Assembly: GCA_017469685.1 (NCBI GenBank)
Contig: JAFUFW010000001.1
Location: 1 to 64,000 of the forward strand
Source: Bacteroidaceae bacterium
GTDB taxonomy: Bacteria > Bacteroidota > Bacteroidia > Bacteroidales > Bacteroidaceae
Direction: 5' to 3'
Length of the DNA stretch: 64,000 bases
In this document: in pieces, positions 17,411 to 25,637 of the stretch
Numbering within the stretch: position 1 is the stretch's first letter
How the letters are laid out: each line of letters begins with the position of its first letter
Translations under genes and position numbers: made by a program
Notes under the pieces: generated by a model
Told to the model about the DNA's origin: nothing
What the model saw: the letters and a program-made list of their open reading frames with translations, nothing else
The model's database searches: none

Positions 17411-17436
17411 AAAAGGCAGCCCGTAGGCTGCCTTTT
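17411..17436. terminator. Bidirectional hairpin between glycyl radical enzyme and tRNA-Ser
   Basis: AAAAGGCAGCC pairs with GGCTGCCTTTT around a CGTA loop. T-rich runs follow on both strands, so it can end both the plus-strand hypD transcript and the minus-strand tRNA transcript. Confidence 0.8.
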
Positions 17437-17441
17437 CTTTG

Positions 17442-17529
17442 CGGAGAGAGAGGGATTCAAACCCCCGGAACGGACAAGCCGTTCACCGGATTTCGAGTCC
17501 GGCCCAATCGGTCACTCTGGCATCTCTCC
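17442..17529 (-). tRNA. tRNA-Ser (anticodon CGA)
   Basis: Minus-strand 88-base gene. Acceptor arms GGAGAGA and TCTCTCC pair exactly, with discriminator G. The anticodon loop CTCGAAA gives anticodon CGA, reading UCG. A long variable arm and the T-loop TTTGAAT fit a class II serine tRNA. Both ends resemble E. coli tRNA-Ser(CGA). The 3' CCA is not encoded (GCAA follows). Confidence 0.95.
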
Positions 17530-17556
17530 TCAAGCGCTGTCTTGCGATTGCGATTG

Positions 17557-17564
17557 CAAAGGTA
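17557..17564 (-). promoter_or_regulatory. Putative -7 element of tRNA-Ser
   Basis: Minus-strand TACCTTTG, 28 bases upstream of the mature tRNA 5' end. Confidence 0.5.
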
Positions 17565-17681
17565 ATAAAAGATTAGGGATTAAAGATTAAAGATTTGAGT
17601 TTTTTTTGCTCGCGAAGCACTTTTTTCCCACTTTTTCACTCCAGAATAGCACTTTGCAACTGAGTTGCACGCTTCCAGACG

Positions 17682-17689
17682 TATCTTTG
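17682..17689 (+). promoter_or_regulatory. Putative -7 element of the heavy-metal permease gene
   Basis: TATCTTTG matches TAnnTTTG, with TTTG at 17653-17656 somewhat further upstream than usual. Leader of about 30 bases. Confidence 0.5.
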
Positions 17690-17723
17690 CAGCGACAAAA
17701 GCAAAAGACTAATAAATAATATT

Positions 17724-19067
17724 ATGTTACTCCAATTCATTGAACACTACTGGAACGCTCTCGTCACGATGACCGCCGAGATGGCTCCCTACCTGCTTTT
17801 AGGTTTCCTCATTGCCGGACTGCTGCGTATGTTCGTGCCACGCAGCATCTATTCCAAGCACCTCGCTCCTCGCAACATGAAGAGCGTCGTAAAAGCTGCA
17901 GCCATAGGAATTCCCCTTCCCCTCTGCTCCTGCGGAGTCATCCCCACAGCCGTAGGCCTCCGCAAGGAAGGAGCCAGCCACGGGGCATGCACCAGCTTCC
18001 TCATAGCCACACCGCAGACAGGTGTCGACTCCATCGCCGCCACTTACTCGCTGATGGGCCTCCCTTTCGCTATCGTTCGCCCCATAGCAGCCCTCTTCAC
18101 TGCAATGTTCGGAGGATGGATGGTAAACAAGTACGCACGCGAGGACGAAGCAATATCTGCACAAGCTGCCAAGGATGGCGATCACGATCACTGCGACTGC
18201 GACGATGGCCACTGCCACCACGATGAGGCACAGCCCACGACCTTCATGGGCAAACTCTACGGAGCGCTCGACTACGCCTTCGTTGACATGATGCAGGACG
18301 TTGGCAAGTGGCTCGTCATAGGCCTACTCATCGCCGCCCTCATAACCGTGGCCGTACCAAACGAATGGCTCGCCGCGCTACACGACTATAAGCTGTTGAA
18401 CATGCTCATCGTCTTAGCCGTAGCCATTCCTATGTACGTCTGCGCCACAGGCAGTATCCCCATTGCGGTGTCGCTAATGGCCAAGGGCCTTACGCCTGGG
18501 GCCGCCCTGGTCCTGCTCATGGCCGGTCCGGCTGTCAACTCTGCCTCGATGCTCGTCATTGGAAAAGTATTCGGCCGTCGCACTCTGTGGCTCTATATCC
18601 TTTCCATAGTCATAGGAGCCATGCTCTTCGGTCTCGGCATCGACTACCTGCTGCCGCAAGACTGGTTCTCGGTGCAAAGCGCCATAGCTGCTACAGGTGA
18701 GCACTGCACACACTGCCTCACCACGATGGATTGGATATGGATAGCCCTCCTCATTATTCTTCTTGTCAACGCATTCGCACGCCAATGGTTTGGCCACGGA
18801 CACCACCACAACCACGAGCATCATGAGCATCATCATGAGGACAAGCATCACGACCATGACGAGGATATCACCAGCTACTCTATCCAAGGCATGAACTGCA
18901 ACCACTGCAAAGCCAACGTCGAGCGCGCCATTCGCAGCGTAGAAGGCGTTGAGGAGGTTGAGGTCAGTCTGCACGAAGCTACGGCCACAGTCGCTGGCAA
19001 GCATGACTCATCAGCCCTCATTGAGCGTGTAAAAGCCATCGGCTACGAAGCCACGCTGAAGGATTAA
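17724..19067 (+). CDS. Permease of the ArsP/SO_0444 Cu/Zn efflux type with C-terminal HMA domain
   Basis: Inner-membrane protein of 447 residues, probably a metal exporter. Two similar permease halves carry GIPLPLCSCGVIPTAVGLRK (Cys pair in a membrane loop) and AIPMYVCATGSIPIAVSLMA. A first His/Asp-rich loop lies between them (DHDHCDCDDGHCHHDE, around residue 152) and a second one precedes the C-terminal domain (HGHHHNHEHHEHHHED). Residues about 388-447 are a heavy-metal-associated fold with GMNCNHCKANVE (CxxC). This arrangement fits the SO_0444-type Cu/Zn efflux transporters. The exact metal is inferred. Confidence 0.88.
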   Translation: MLLQFIEHYWNALVTMTAEMAPYLLLGFLIAGLLRMFVPRSIYSKHLAPRNMKSVVKAAAIGIPLPLCSCGVIPTAVGLRKEGASHGACTSFLIATPQTGVDSIAATYSLMGLPFAIVRPIAALFTAMFGGWMVNKYAREDEAISAQAAKDGDHDHCDCDDGHCHHDEAQPTTFMGKLYGALDYAFVDMMQDVGKWLVIGLLIAALITVAVPNEWLAALHDYKLLNMLIVLAVAIPMYVCATGSIPIAVSLMAKGLTPGAALVLLMAGPAVNSASMLVIGKVFGRRTLWLYILSIVIGAMLFGLGIDYLLPQDWFSVQSAIAATGEHCTHCLTTMDWIWIALLIILLVNAFARQWFGHGHHHNHEHHEHHHEDKHHDHDEDITSYSIQGMNCNHCKANVERAIRSVEGVEEVEVSLHEATATVAGKHDSSALIERVKAIGYEATLKD

Positions 19068-19085
19068 ACAAGGTACTTTAGTTTG

Positions 19086-19126
19086 AACGTGCACATGGAT
19101 TATCAGTCCAATGTGCACGTTTTTTG
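19086..19126 (+). terminator. Intrinsic terminator of the permease gene
   Basis: AACGTGCACAT (19086-19096) pairs with ATGTGCACGTT (19111-19121), extended by TGGA/TCCA, and is followed by a T-run. Confidence 0.85.
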
Positions 19127-19208
19127 TATTTAGTCAACAATTATTTAGCATTATGCTGCTTTGTTTAAAGTTTTATATGCATTATGCTTTGATTTAATTG
19201 ATAATACT

Positions 19209-19216
19209 TATCTTTG
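19209..19216 (+). promoter_or_regulatory. Putative -7 element of the GH127 gene
   Basis: TATCTTTG matches TAnnTTTG, 26 bases upstream of the ATG. Confidence 0.55.
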
Positions 19217-19242
19217 TAGCGGTATAACAAACACAAATATTT

Positions 19243-21837
19243 ATGAGAAAGAACATGCTTGTTGGCATAGCATTATTATGCCTTATTACAGTGGAAGCTT
19301 TCGCACAAGGCGTCATCGATGCCGTGCCGTTTACCAGCGTACATGTCAGCGACGCCTTCTGGCGCCAACGACTTGACACGATGCAGCATCGCACCATCCG
19401 CTACGCCTTCTCCAAAGTAGACGCCGCCGGGCAGATCCGTAACTTCGAGTATGCGGGCAAAATCCTCTCCGGCGAAGCCAATGTGGGCAACCTACGTTTC
19501 CAAAGCGACAACCCTTACGACGACGCAGAAGTCTATAAAGTGCTCGAAGGAGCCTCCTACGTCCTCACAGTGAGCCCCGATCCTGAGCTGGAAGCCTACA
19601 TCGACGGCGTCATCGACAAGATCTGCTCCGCCCAGGAGCCCGACGGCTACCTCCAGACCAACTGGACAATCCACAGCCCGCTGCACGAGTGGTACGGCGG
19701 ACAGCAGTGGATGAACGACTGGAATCTCAGCCACGAGACCTTCAACGTCGGAGAGCTCGTCGAGTGCGCGATTGCCTACTACGCCGCCACAGGTAAGGAC
19801 AAGCTGCTGAAATGCGCCATCCGCGCCGCCGACAACCTATGCGACAAGTTCAACGCCGGCGGAATCCGCATGGCTCCCGGCCACGCCGTAGTGGAAATGG
19901 CCCTTGTACGCCTCTACGAGCTGACGGGCGACCGCCGCTATCTCGACGAGTGCAAATTCTTCCTCGACTGCCGAGGCATCCGCCAGTTCGATGCCTCGAG
20001 CAACGACCTGCGCGTCAACGGAAAGTACTGGCAGGACCATCTGCCCGCCACACAGCAGCGCGAAGCCGTGGGACACGCCGTGCGTGCCCTCTACTTCTAC
20101 GCCGGCATGGCCGACTGGGTACGCTACTCTGGCGATGCCGCCTACCGCACAGCCGTGAACGCCATATGGGACAACATCGCCTCCAAGAAACTCTATATTA
20201 CCGGCGGACTGGGTGCACGCGACATCAACGAAGCATTCGGTGAGAACTACGAACTGCCCAACGCCTCTGCCTACTGCGAGACCTGCGCCAGTGTTGCCAA
20301 CTGCTTCTTCAATCTCCGCATGTTCCGCCTCACCGGCAACGCCCGCTACATCGACGTGCTCGAGCGCTCGCTCTACAACACCGTGCTCGACGGTCTCTCG
20401 CTCGAGGGCGACCGCTTCTACTACCCCAACCGTCTCGAGACCAGTAAGCGCGGACAGGAACGCAGCGAGTGGTTCGGCACCTCCTGCTGCCCCACCAACC
20501 TCTGCCGTCTCATCCCTTCCGTGCCTGGCTACGTCTATGCCGTCAGTCCCGAGGGCGAGCTCTATGTCAACCTATTCATCGGCTCAACCAGCGATTTCCT
20601 GCTGGGCGGCAAGCAGGTGAAGCTGACGCAGACTACCGACTACCCTTGGGAGGGTAAAGTTAGCATCCGCGTGGACGCCAACGAAGCCGGCAGCTTCCCC
20701 TTGAAGGTGCGCATCCCCGGCTGGGCGCAGGGCCGACCCGTTGACAGCGACCTCTACACTTACCTCGACCAACCCACTGAGCATGCCACCTTAAGCGTGA
20801 ATGGACAGCCCGTGGACATCACCCTCGACAGGGGCTACGCCACTATAGCCCGCACCTGGCAGGCTGGCGACGTCGTGGAACTCACGCTACCCATGAAGGC
20901 ACATCAAGTGCGCTGCCACGAAGGCGTCACCACCAACCAGGGCAAACTGGCCGTGGAGCGCGGGCCGCTGGTCTACTGCGCCGAGTTTGCCGACAACGGA
21001 GGCACGTTGGCAACCACATTCCTGCCTGAAGGCACAACCTTCGAACTGGGAGAGCTGAGCAGCCATATATTTAATAAAGTACGCACGCTACGCGCGGGAG
21101 AAGTTACTCTCATCCCCTATTTCGCACGCTCATATCGGGGCGACGGCGAGATGAAGATATGGATTCCCACGGTGAAGCCTGAAGTTGTTGAGGACGCACG
21201 TCTGCTGGATGAAGTCTATGTCACCAACACAACCTCAGAACGAGCCCACAGCCTCAGCGGGAAGAACATGCGTACAGGCAACGATCTTGGCTGGCGCGAT
21301 GCCACCGACGGCGGCTACATTCAGTACCACATGACCGTTGATCCCGACCGCCCCTGCGAGCTAATCCTCACTCACTGGGGCAGCGACGGCGGCAATCGCC
21401 GTTTTCAGATACTATGCGACGGCAAGCAGTTCTCTGGCGACCACGTGAACAACAATGCTCCCAACGAATATTATGAGCGCGTGCACCCCATCCCATTCGA
21501 GATGACCAAGGGCAAGACGCACGTCACAATCCGCCTGCAAGCAGAGCCAGGCAACATCGCCGGAGGCATCTTCGGCATCCGTACCGCCCTGCAGCGCGAG
21601 GTGCCCGTAGACGCCGCCGTGCAGGACTGGATGAACGTGGCAGACGAGGAGCAGATATTCTACGCCTACACATTCTCTAATCCTAATGCTACAGCTATTG
21701 ACTCACCAAGGATGGATGCTTCCGACGACAACAGTCAGCAGAAAAGCTTCTATACCCTCAACGGCCTGCAGGCAGACCCTCTACGGCTGCATAAGCGTAC
21801 CATTTTCGTTTCCAATGGGCGTAAGTTCATCCAGTAA
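19243..21837 (+). CDS. Beta-L-arabinofuranosidase-type enzyme, GH127 (DUF1680)
   Basis: Exported protein of 864 residues with a signal peptide ending EAFAQ. The alpha/alpha barrel carries the GH127 metal-cysteine centre: Glu346 and Cys348 in YCETCASVAN, and Cys415-Cys416 in TSCCPTN. In the characterised enzyme one of the paired Cys is the nucleophile and zinc is held by Glu and Cys. A jelly-roll region follows (KLAVERGPLVYCAEF), then an added domain around residues 650-790. A C-terminal stretch (SFYTLNGLQADPL...TIFVSNGRKF) resembles a secretion tail. It probably trims L-arabinofuranose from plant glycans or glycoproteins. It is monocistronic between two terminators. Confidence 0.92.
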   Translation: MRKNMLVGIALLCLITVEAFAQGVIDAVPFTSVHVSDAFWRQRLDTMQHRTIRYAFSKVDAAGQIRNFEYAGKILSGEANVGNLRFQSDNPYDDAEVYKVLEGASYVLTVSPDPELEAYIDGVIDKICSAQEPDGYLQTNWTIHSPLHEWYGGQQWMNDWNLSHETFNVGELVECAIAYYAATGKDKLLKCAIRAADNLCDKFNAGGIRMAPGHAVVEMALVRLYELTGDRRYLDECKFFLDCRGIRQFDASSNDLRVNGKYWQDHLPATQQREAVGHAVRALYFYAGMADWVRYSGDAAYRTAVNAIWDNIASKKLYITGGLGARDINEAFGENYELPNASAYCETCASVANCFFNLRMFRLTGNARYIDVLERSLYNTVLDGLSLEGDRFYYPNRLETSKRGQERSEWFGTSCCPTNLCRLIPSVPGYVYAVSPEGELYVNLFIGSTSDFLLGGKQVKLTQTTDYPWEGKVSIRVDANEAGSFPLKVRIPGWAQGRPVDSDLYTYLDQPTEHATLSVNGQPVDITLDRGYATIARTWQAGDVVELTLPMKAHQVRCHEGVTTNQGKLAVERGPLVYCAEFADNGGTLATTFLPEGTTFELGELSSHIFNKVRTLRAGEVTLIPYFARSYRGDGEMKIWIPTVKPEVVEDARLLDEVYVTNTTSERAHSLSGKNMRTGNDLGWRDATDGGYIQYHMTVDPDRPCELILTHWGSDGGNRRFQILCDGKQFSGDHVNNNAPNEYYERVHPIPFEMTKGKTHVTIRLQAEPGNIAGGIFGIRTALQREVPVDAAVQDWMNVADEEQIFYAYTFSNPNATAIDSPRMDASDDNSQQKSFYTLNGLQADPLRLHKRTIFVSNGRKFIQ

Positions 21838-21858
21838 AGTTACCCTGCAAGTATACAA

Positions 21859-21898
21859 AAAAGCGCAAACAGCTTGTTCAAGGGCTGTTTGCGCTTTT
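21859..21898. terminator. Bidirectional terminator between GH127 and GH36 genes
   Basis: AAAAGCGCAAACAGC pairs exactly with GCTGTTTGCGCTTTT. T-rich sequence follows on each strand, serving the two convergent genes. Confidence 0.88.
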
Positions 21899-21920
21899 CT
21901 TATTATATAATGGTAGGCCT

Positions 21921-24089
21921 TTAAATCTTTGTCAGGCGTATAACTCGGCTTGCGAATTGGCGGCTGAGGTAGGCATCGATGCCCATTTCCATGAGGAAGC
22001 GGCCGCTGAAGGTCTTGCCTTCAAAATAATGAGTGCGTTCTGTGCAAGCGAATTCGTTGAGGCGATAAGTGGCGTCAGGGTCGAGGCCGGCCATGCGCCA
22101 GCGGGGCGTGTGAAGGTCTACGTAGTTCTCAAACTTGTAGCAGAAGAAGACCGCCTCGCTCTTATCCTCAGTCACGAACATCTCGCTACAGAAGCCATTA
22201 CCCTCGTAAGGCGAAAGGAGGCGATACTGGTCGCCGAGTTGGACTATGGGACGGATCTCCTTATAGAACGCCACAGCCTTCTTGGCATACTCGCGCTCCT
22301 TATCGTTGAGGTCGCTGGGCTTCATCTCCATGCCGAAGCGACCGGTCATTGCAACGTCAAAGCGGAACTTGAGCGGGATGACGCGCCCTGTCTGATGGTT
22401 CGGCGAAGCGCTGACGTGCTGGGCCATAGCCATGGTCGGGAAAAAATGACTCGTGCCCCACTGTATGAATAGACGCTGCTGGGCGTCAGTGTCATCAGAC
22501 ACCCAGAACTCGTCGAAGTAAGGCATGAAGCCCCAATTGACGCGACCTCCGCCACTGGCGCACAGCTGAATGACAAGGTTCGGATGAGCCTTACGGATGC
22601 GCTCGAGGGCACTACGAAGGCCGAGGTGATAGTCAATATAAAGGTGACTCTGACGATCGGCGCTGAGATAGCTGCTTCCGAAGTTGTTCATCGACATATT
22701 GCAGTCCCATTTGATGTAGTAAAGGTGTGGATTCTCCTTGACAAGATTGTCAACAACACCTACAACAAAGTCTTGAACCTTGGGGTTTGACATATCCAGG
22801 ACGAGCTGTGTGCCACCACGACCCATTGAGAGTTCACGCGTTGGATGAGCCACGACCCAGTCAGGGTGCGCTTCGTAGAGCTCGCTCTTGCTGTTTGTCA
22901 TCGCCGGTTCAATCCAAATACCGAACTTGAGGCCACGATCCTCTGCAGCCTTAAGCAGTGCAGGGATGCCGTTGGGCAGTTTCTCGGTGTCGGTAATCCA
23001 GTCGCCCAGAGACTGGGAATCATTAGTGCGGCGGTATTTGCGGCCAAACCACCCGTCGTCGACTACGAAGAGCTCACCGCCGAGTTCCTTGATGCCATCC
23101 ATCATCTTCTCGCACACTTCCTGATTGACATTCATGTAGACGCCTTCCCAGGAGTTGAGGAGGATGTCGCGGAGGGCTTTTCCGTTGTGGAGTTTACCGT
23201 TGCGTCCCCAACGATGGAAAGCACGGCTGACGCCCCCCTTGCCTTCCTCGCTGTAGGTGAGTGCCAGTTCGGGAGTCTGGAACGACTGACCGGGCTTCAG
23301 GGTATATGCTGTGTGCAGGTCGTCGATGCCGGCAATAAGAGTGTGGCGGTACTTGCCGCGTGTCTCCAGGCGAAGTTTGTAGTTGCCAGTCCAGCAGAGG
23401 GCTGCACCTATGACGCGCCCGCTGTTTTCCTGCGGTTTGCCGTCGAGCGAGATCATCACCTCTGCGCGGTCATTCATACCATTGCGGACGCCATCGTGGC
23501 TTACAATAGCCTTTAAGCCTGGTGCAAGAGGCTCCTCAGTCATCTGTCCTTCAGCGCCCCACGTACCATGGAAGTGTGTAATCCAAGCGCCTTCTTGCCG
23601 AAGGGTCATTACGCCGCTGGCATACTGCTCCAACTTGATGGGCTTTTTCTCGCCGTTGCGGATGACAGTCCATGTCTCGATTACATCGCTCTTGTCGTTG
23701 GCTTTATAGTAGAGGTCAACGAAGAAGTCATATTTCTTGTCCTTCATCGAAATGATGGTCAGGTCTCCTTCGGTGCGTGTACCTGTGATGGCAAGCTCTG
23801 TGGACATATTGCCATCGGCGTGGGTCACGCTGAGCGCCGTCTCGTCATAGCTGTCGCGCCCGAAAGCAGGATAGGCATCGTAGTTGATGCTCATGGCATC
23901 ATAGATTTCCTGAGCTTGCGATGGCTTAACGCGCGAACCATAATAATGTATGCGGGGCGTGGAACCTTCGTTCACTGAAAGCATCAGTGATGTCTTGGGA
24001 GTGTTGACGAACACGTCTTTGGCTACCGCTGGCAAGGCCATTAGCAATGCAGCGGCAACTAGTGCGGCTGAAGAAAGGATTCGTTTCAT
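21921..24089 (-). CDS. Alpha-galactosidase, glycoside hydrolase family 36
   Basis: Exported enzyme of 722 residues (signal MKRILSSAALVAAALLMALPAVA) that releases alpha-linked galactose. An N-terminal beta-sandwich is followed by the catalytic barrel. GELFVVDDGWFGRKYR and FGIWIEPAM are family blocks. YYIKWDCNM holds the nucleophile Asp462, and WVSDDTD (around residues 532-533) the acid/base region. VSASPNHQTGR is another GH36 block. It is convergent with GH127, shares its terminator, and has the best-formed promoter of this region. Confidence 0.95.
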   Translation of the reverse strand: MKRILSSAALVAAALLMALPAVAKDVFVNTPKTSLMLSVNEGSTPRIHYYGSRVKPSQAQEIYDAMSINYDAYPAFGRDSYDETALSVTHADGNMSTELAITGTRTEGDLTIISMKDKKYDFFVDLYYKANDKSDVIETWTVIRNGEKKPIKLEQYASGVMTLRQEGAWITHFHGTWGAEGQMTEEPLAPGLKAIVSHDGVRNGMNDRAEVMISLDGKPQENSGRVIGAALCWTGNYKLRLETRGKYRHTLIAGIDDLHTAYTLKPGQSFQTPELALTYSEEGKGGVSRAFHRWGRNGKLHNGKALRDILLNSWEGVYMNVNQEVCEKMMDGIKELGGELFVVDDGWFGRKYRRTNDSQSLGDWITDTEKLPNGIPALLKAAEDRGLKFGIWIEPAMTNSKSELYEAHPDWVVAHPTRELSMGRGGTQLVLDMSNPKVQDFVVGVVDNLVKENPHLYYIKWDCNMSMNNFGSSYLSADRQSHLYIDYHLGLRSALERIRKAHPNLVIQLCASGGGRVNWGFMPYFDEFWVSDDTDAQQRLFIQWGTSHFFPTMAMAQHVSASPNHQTGRVIPLKFRFDVAMTGRFGMEMKPSDLNDKEREYAKKAVAFYKEIRPIVQLGDQYRLLSPYEGNGFCSEMFVTEDKSEAVFFCYKFENYVDLHTPRWRMAGLDPDATYRLNEFACTERTHYFEGKTFSGRFLMEMGIDAYLSRQFASRVIRLTKI

Positions 24090-24136
24090 TGGTTTGGGTG
24101 AGTGTAAGTTGTTTGGTAAATAGTCTTATAGTGCTG

Positions 24137-24168
24137 CAAAGATATTAAAAAGTTGTAGGCAGACCAAA
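24137..24168 (-). promoter_or_regulatory. Promoter of the alpha-galactosidase gene
   Basis: Minus strand: TTTG (24168-24165), 20-base spacer, TATCTTTG (24144-24137). A near-ideal Bacteroidetes housekeeping promoter. Confidence 0.75.
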
Positions 24169-24235
24169 GCATAGTAGCTTTTTTTTGAGAAAAGGCTGCA
24201 GAAAAACCTATTTGGGTTAGGACGAATTAATAAGC

Positions 24236-24270
24236 AAAGGCGCAAGGATCTGACTCCTTGCGCCTTTTTT
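24236..24270. terminator. Hairpin downstream of the PH-domain gene
   Basis: AAAGGCGCAAGGA pairs with TCCTTGCGCCTTT. The best T-run is on the plus strand, whereas the only adjacent gene ending here is on the minus strand, where the downstream sequence is the weaker CTTTGCTTATT. Confidence 0.7.
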
Positions 24271-24330
24271 GTTCTCACTAAGCCTTGAGGATGAGCAGCT
24301 GAAAGTCGTAGCCCCCTCCTGAGAGCGCCG

Positions 24331-24828
24331 TCATTCAGCTTTGTCGCGCGTGAGGCCATCGATCATCTGATTGATCATGGTGCTGAAGCGCATTGGATTG
24401 CGGATGTAATCGTAGGTGTTGGTGACTTCGCCTGTGGTTACTGACACGGATCCGTAACCGAGGATACGTCCTAAGATACTCTGCTCGGTCTGCACGCCTT
24501 CACACTTACGTAGAAGCAGTTCGTGGCTGCGACGACGCACAATGCCTCGCTTGAAGATGAGCCGGCGGTTGGTGACAACATAGCGCTTGCCGCCGTGTAC
24601 CTCTATGGCACGTATGAGGGCGATGATCCATATAAACGACATCAGCCCTATGCGGGTTGCCCACGCATGCTCAGTCAGCCACTGATTCTGGAGCTGTTCT
24701 ATCGGCAGTAACAGAGAAGCGAAACCGAGAATAAAGAGCAGTATAGGTCCCCAGTAGACGACAGGATGAAACTGCGCCTCGAAGGTTACCTGCTCATCCT
24801 TCATTAGATTGCTCTCTATAAATCCCAT
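24331..24828 (-). CDS. PH domain-containing (YdbS/bPH2-like) membrane protein
   Basis: Product of 165 residues with two N-terminal transmembrane helices (YWGPILLFILGFASLLLPI; ATRIGLMSFIWIIALIRA) followed by a bacterial PH-like domain (RYVVTNRRLIFKRGIVRRRS, SILGRILGYGSVSVTTGE). The VTNRRLI and GYGSVSV blocks are typical of bPH2. The function is unknown, with membrane-surface organisation suspected for relatives. Its ATG directly abuts the yebC stop codon, so it is very likely translated from the same message. Confidence 0.85.
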   Translation of the reverse strand: MGFIESNLMKDEQVTFEAQFHPVVYWGPILLFILGFASLLLPIEQLQNQWLTEHAWATRIGLMSFIWIIALIRAIEVHGGKRYVVTNRRLIFKRGIVRRRSHELLLRKCEGVQTEQSILGRILGYGSVSVTTGEVTNTYDYIRNPMRFSTMINQMIDGLTRDKAE

Positions 24829-25557
24829 TTATGCTTCGGGCTTCATGTTGGTGTAGACGGTCTGCACATCGTCGAACTCTTCGAGACGCTCCACCATCTT
24901 GTCGATGCTTTCGCGCTGCTCGGGGGTGACGTCCTTCAGGTCGTTGGGGATATAGGTGAACTCACCACCCACATCTTCGAAGCCGCTCTCTTCCAGATGT
25001 TTCTGTATGGCGCCGTAGCTCTTGGGGTCGCCGTAGATGGTCAGCGTGCCTTCTTCCTCGTCCTCATCGTACTCGTCTTCTACTCCGTAGTCGATGAGGT
25101 CCATAATGAGGTCGTCCATATCGATGCCATCCTTCTTCTTGAAGGTGAACACGCACTTGTGGTCGAAGAGGAAAGCCAGCGAGCCCATAGTGCCGAGGTT
25201 GCCGCCGAACTTATTGAAGACGGAGCGTACGTCAGCCACGGTGCGGGTGGGGTTGTCGGTAAGCGTATCTACGAAGACAGCGACGCCGTGTGGGCCGTAG
25301 CCCTCGTATGTCATGCCTTTGTAGTCGCTCTGGTCCTTTCCCATCGCATTCTTGATGGCACGGTCGATGTTGTCCTTGGGCATGTTCTCGCGCTTGCAGG
25401 TGGCGATGATACCACGCAGCGTGGGGTTCATGTCCGGGTCTGGGCCGCCAGCCTTGACGGCAATGGCGATTTGCTTGCCCAACTTGGTGAAAGTCTTTGC
25501 CATGTGGCCCCAGCGCTTCAGTTTGGCGGCCTTACGGTATTCAAATGCTCTTCCCAT
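24829..25557 (-). CDS. YebC/PmpR-family protein
   Basis: Cytoplasmic protein of 242 residues. The start MGRAFEYRKAAKLKRWGHMAKTF and the block IIATCKRENMPKDNIDRAIK are diagnostic, as is YEGYGPHGVAVFVDTLTDN. The family includes DNA-binding regulators and, as shown more recently, factors that help ribosomes through proline-rich stretches. It sits between pheT, 80 bases upstream, and the PH-domain gene, probably as one operon. Confidence 0.95.
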   Translation of the reverse strand: MGRAFEYRKAAKLKRWGHMAKTFTKLGKQIAIAVKAGGPDPDMNPTLRGIIATCKRENMPKDNIDRAIKNAMGKDQSDYKGMTYEGYGPHGVAVFVDTLTDNPTRTVADVRSVFNKFGGNLGTMGSLAFLFDHKCVFTFKKKDGIDMDDLIMDLIDYGVEDEYDEDEEEGTLTIYGDPKSYGAIQKHLEESGFEDVGGEFTYIPNDLKDVTPEQRESIDKMVERLEEFDDVQTVYTNMKPEA

Positions 25558-25637
25558 AGTGTTCTTAATTATTTGTTATTACGTTATTTCTGTATTACGC
25601 TATTACATTATTAAATTATTTCTGCACTGCGAGGGTA

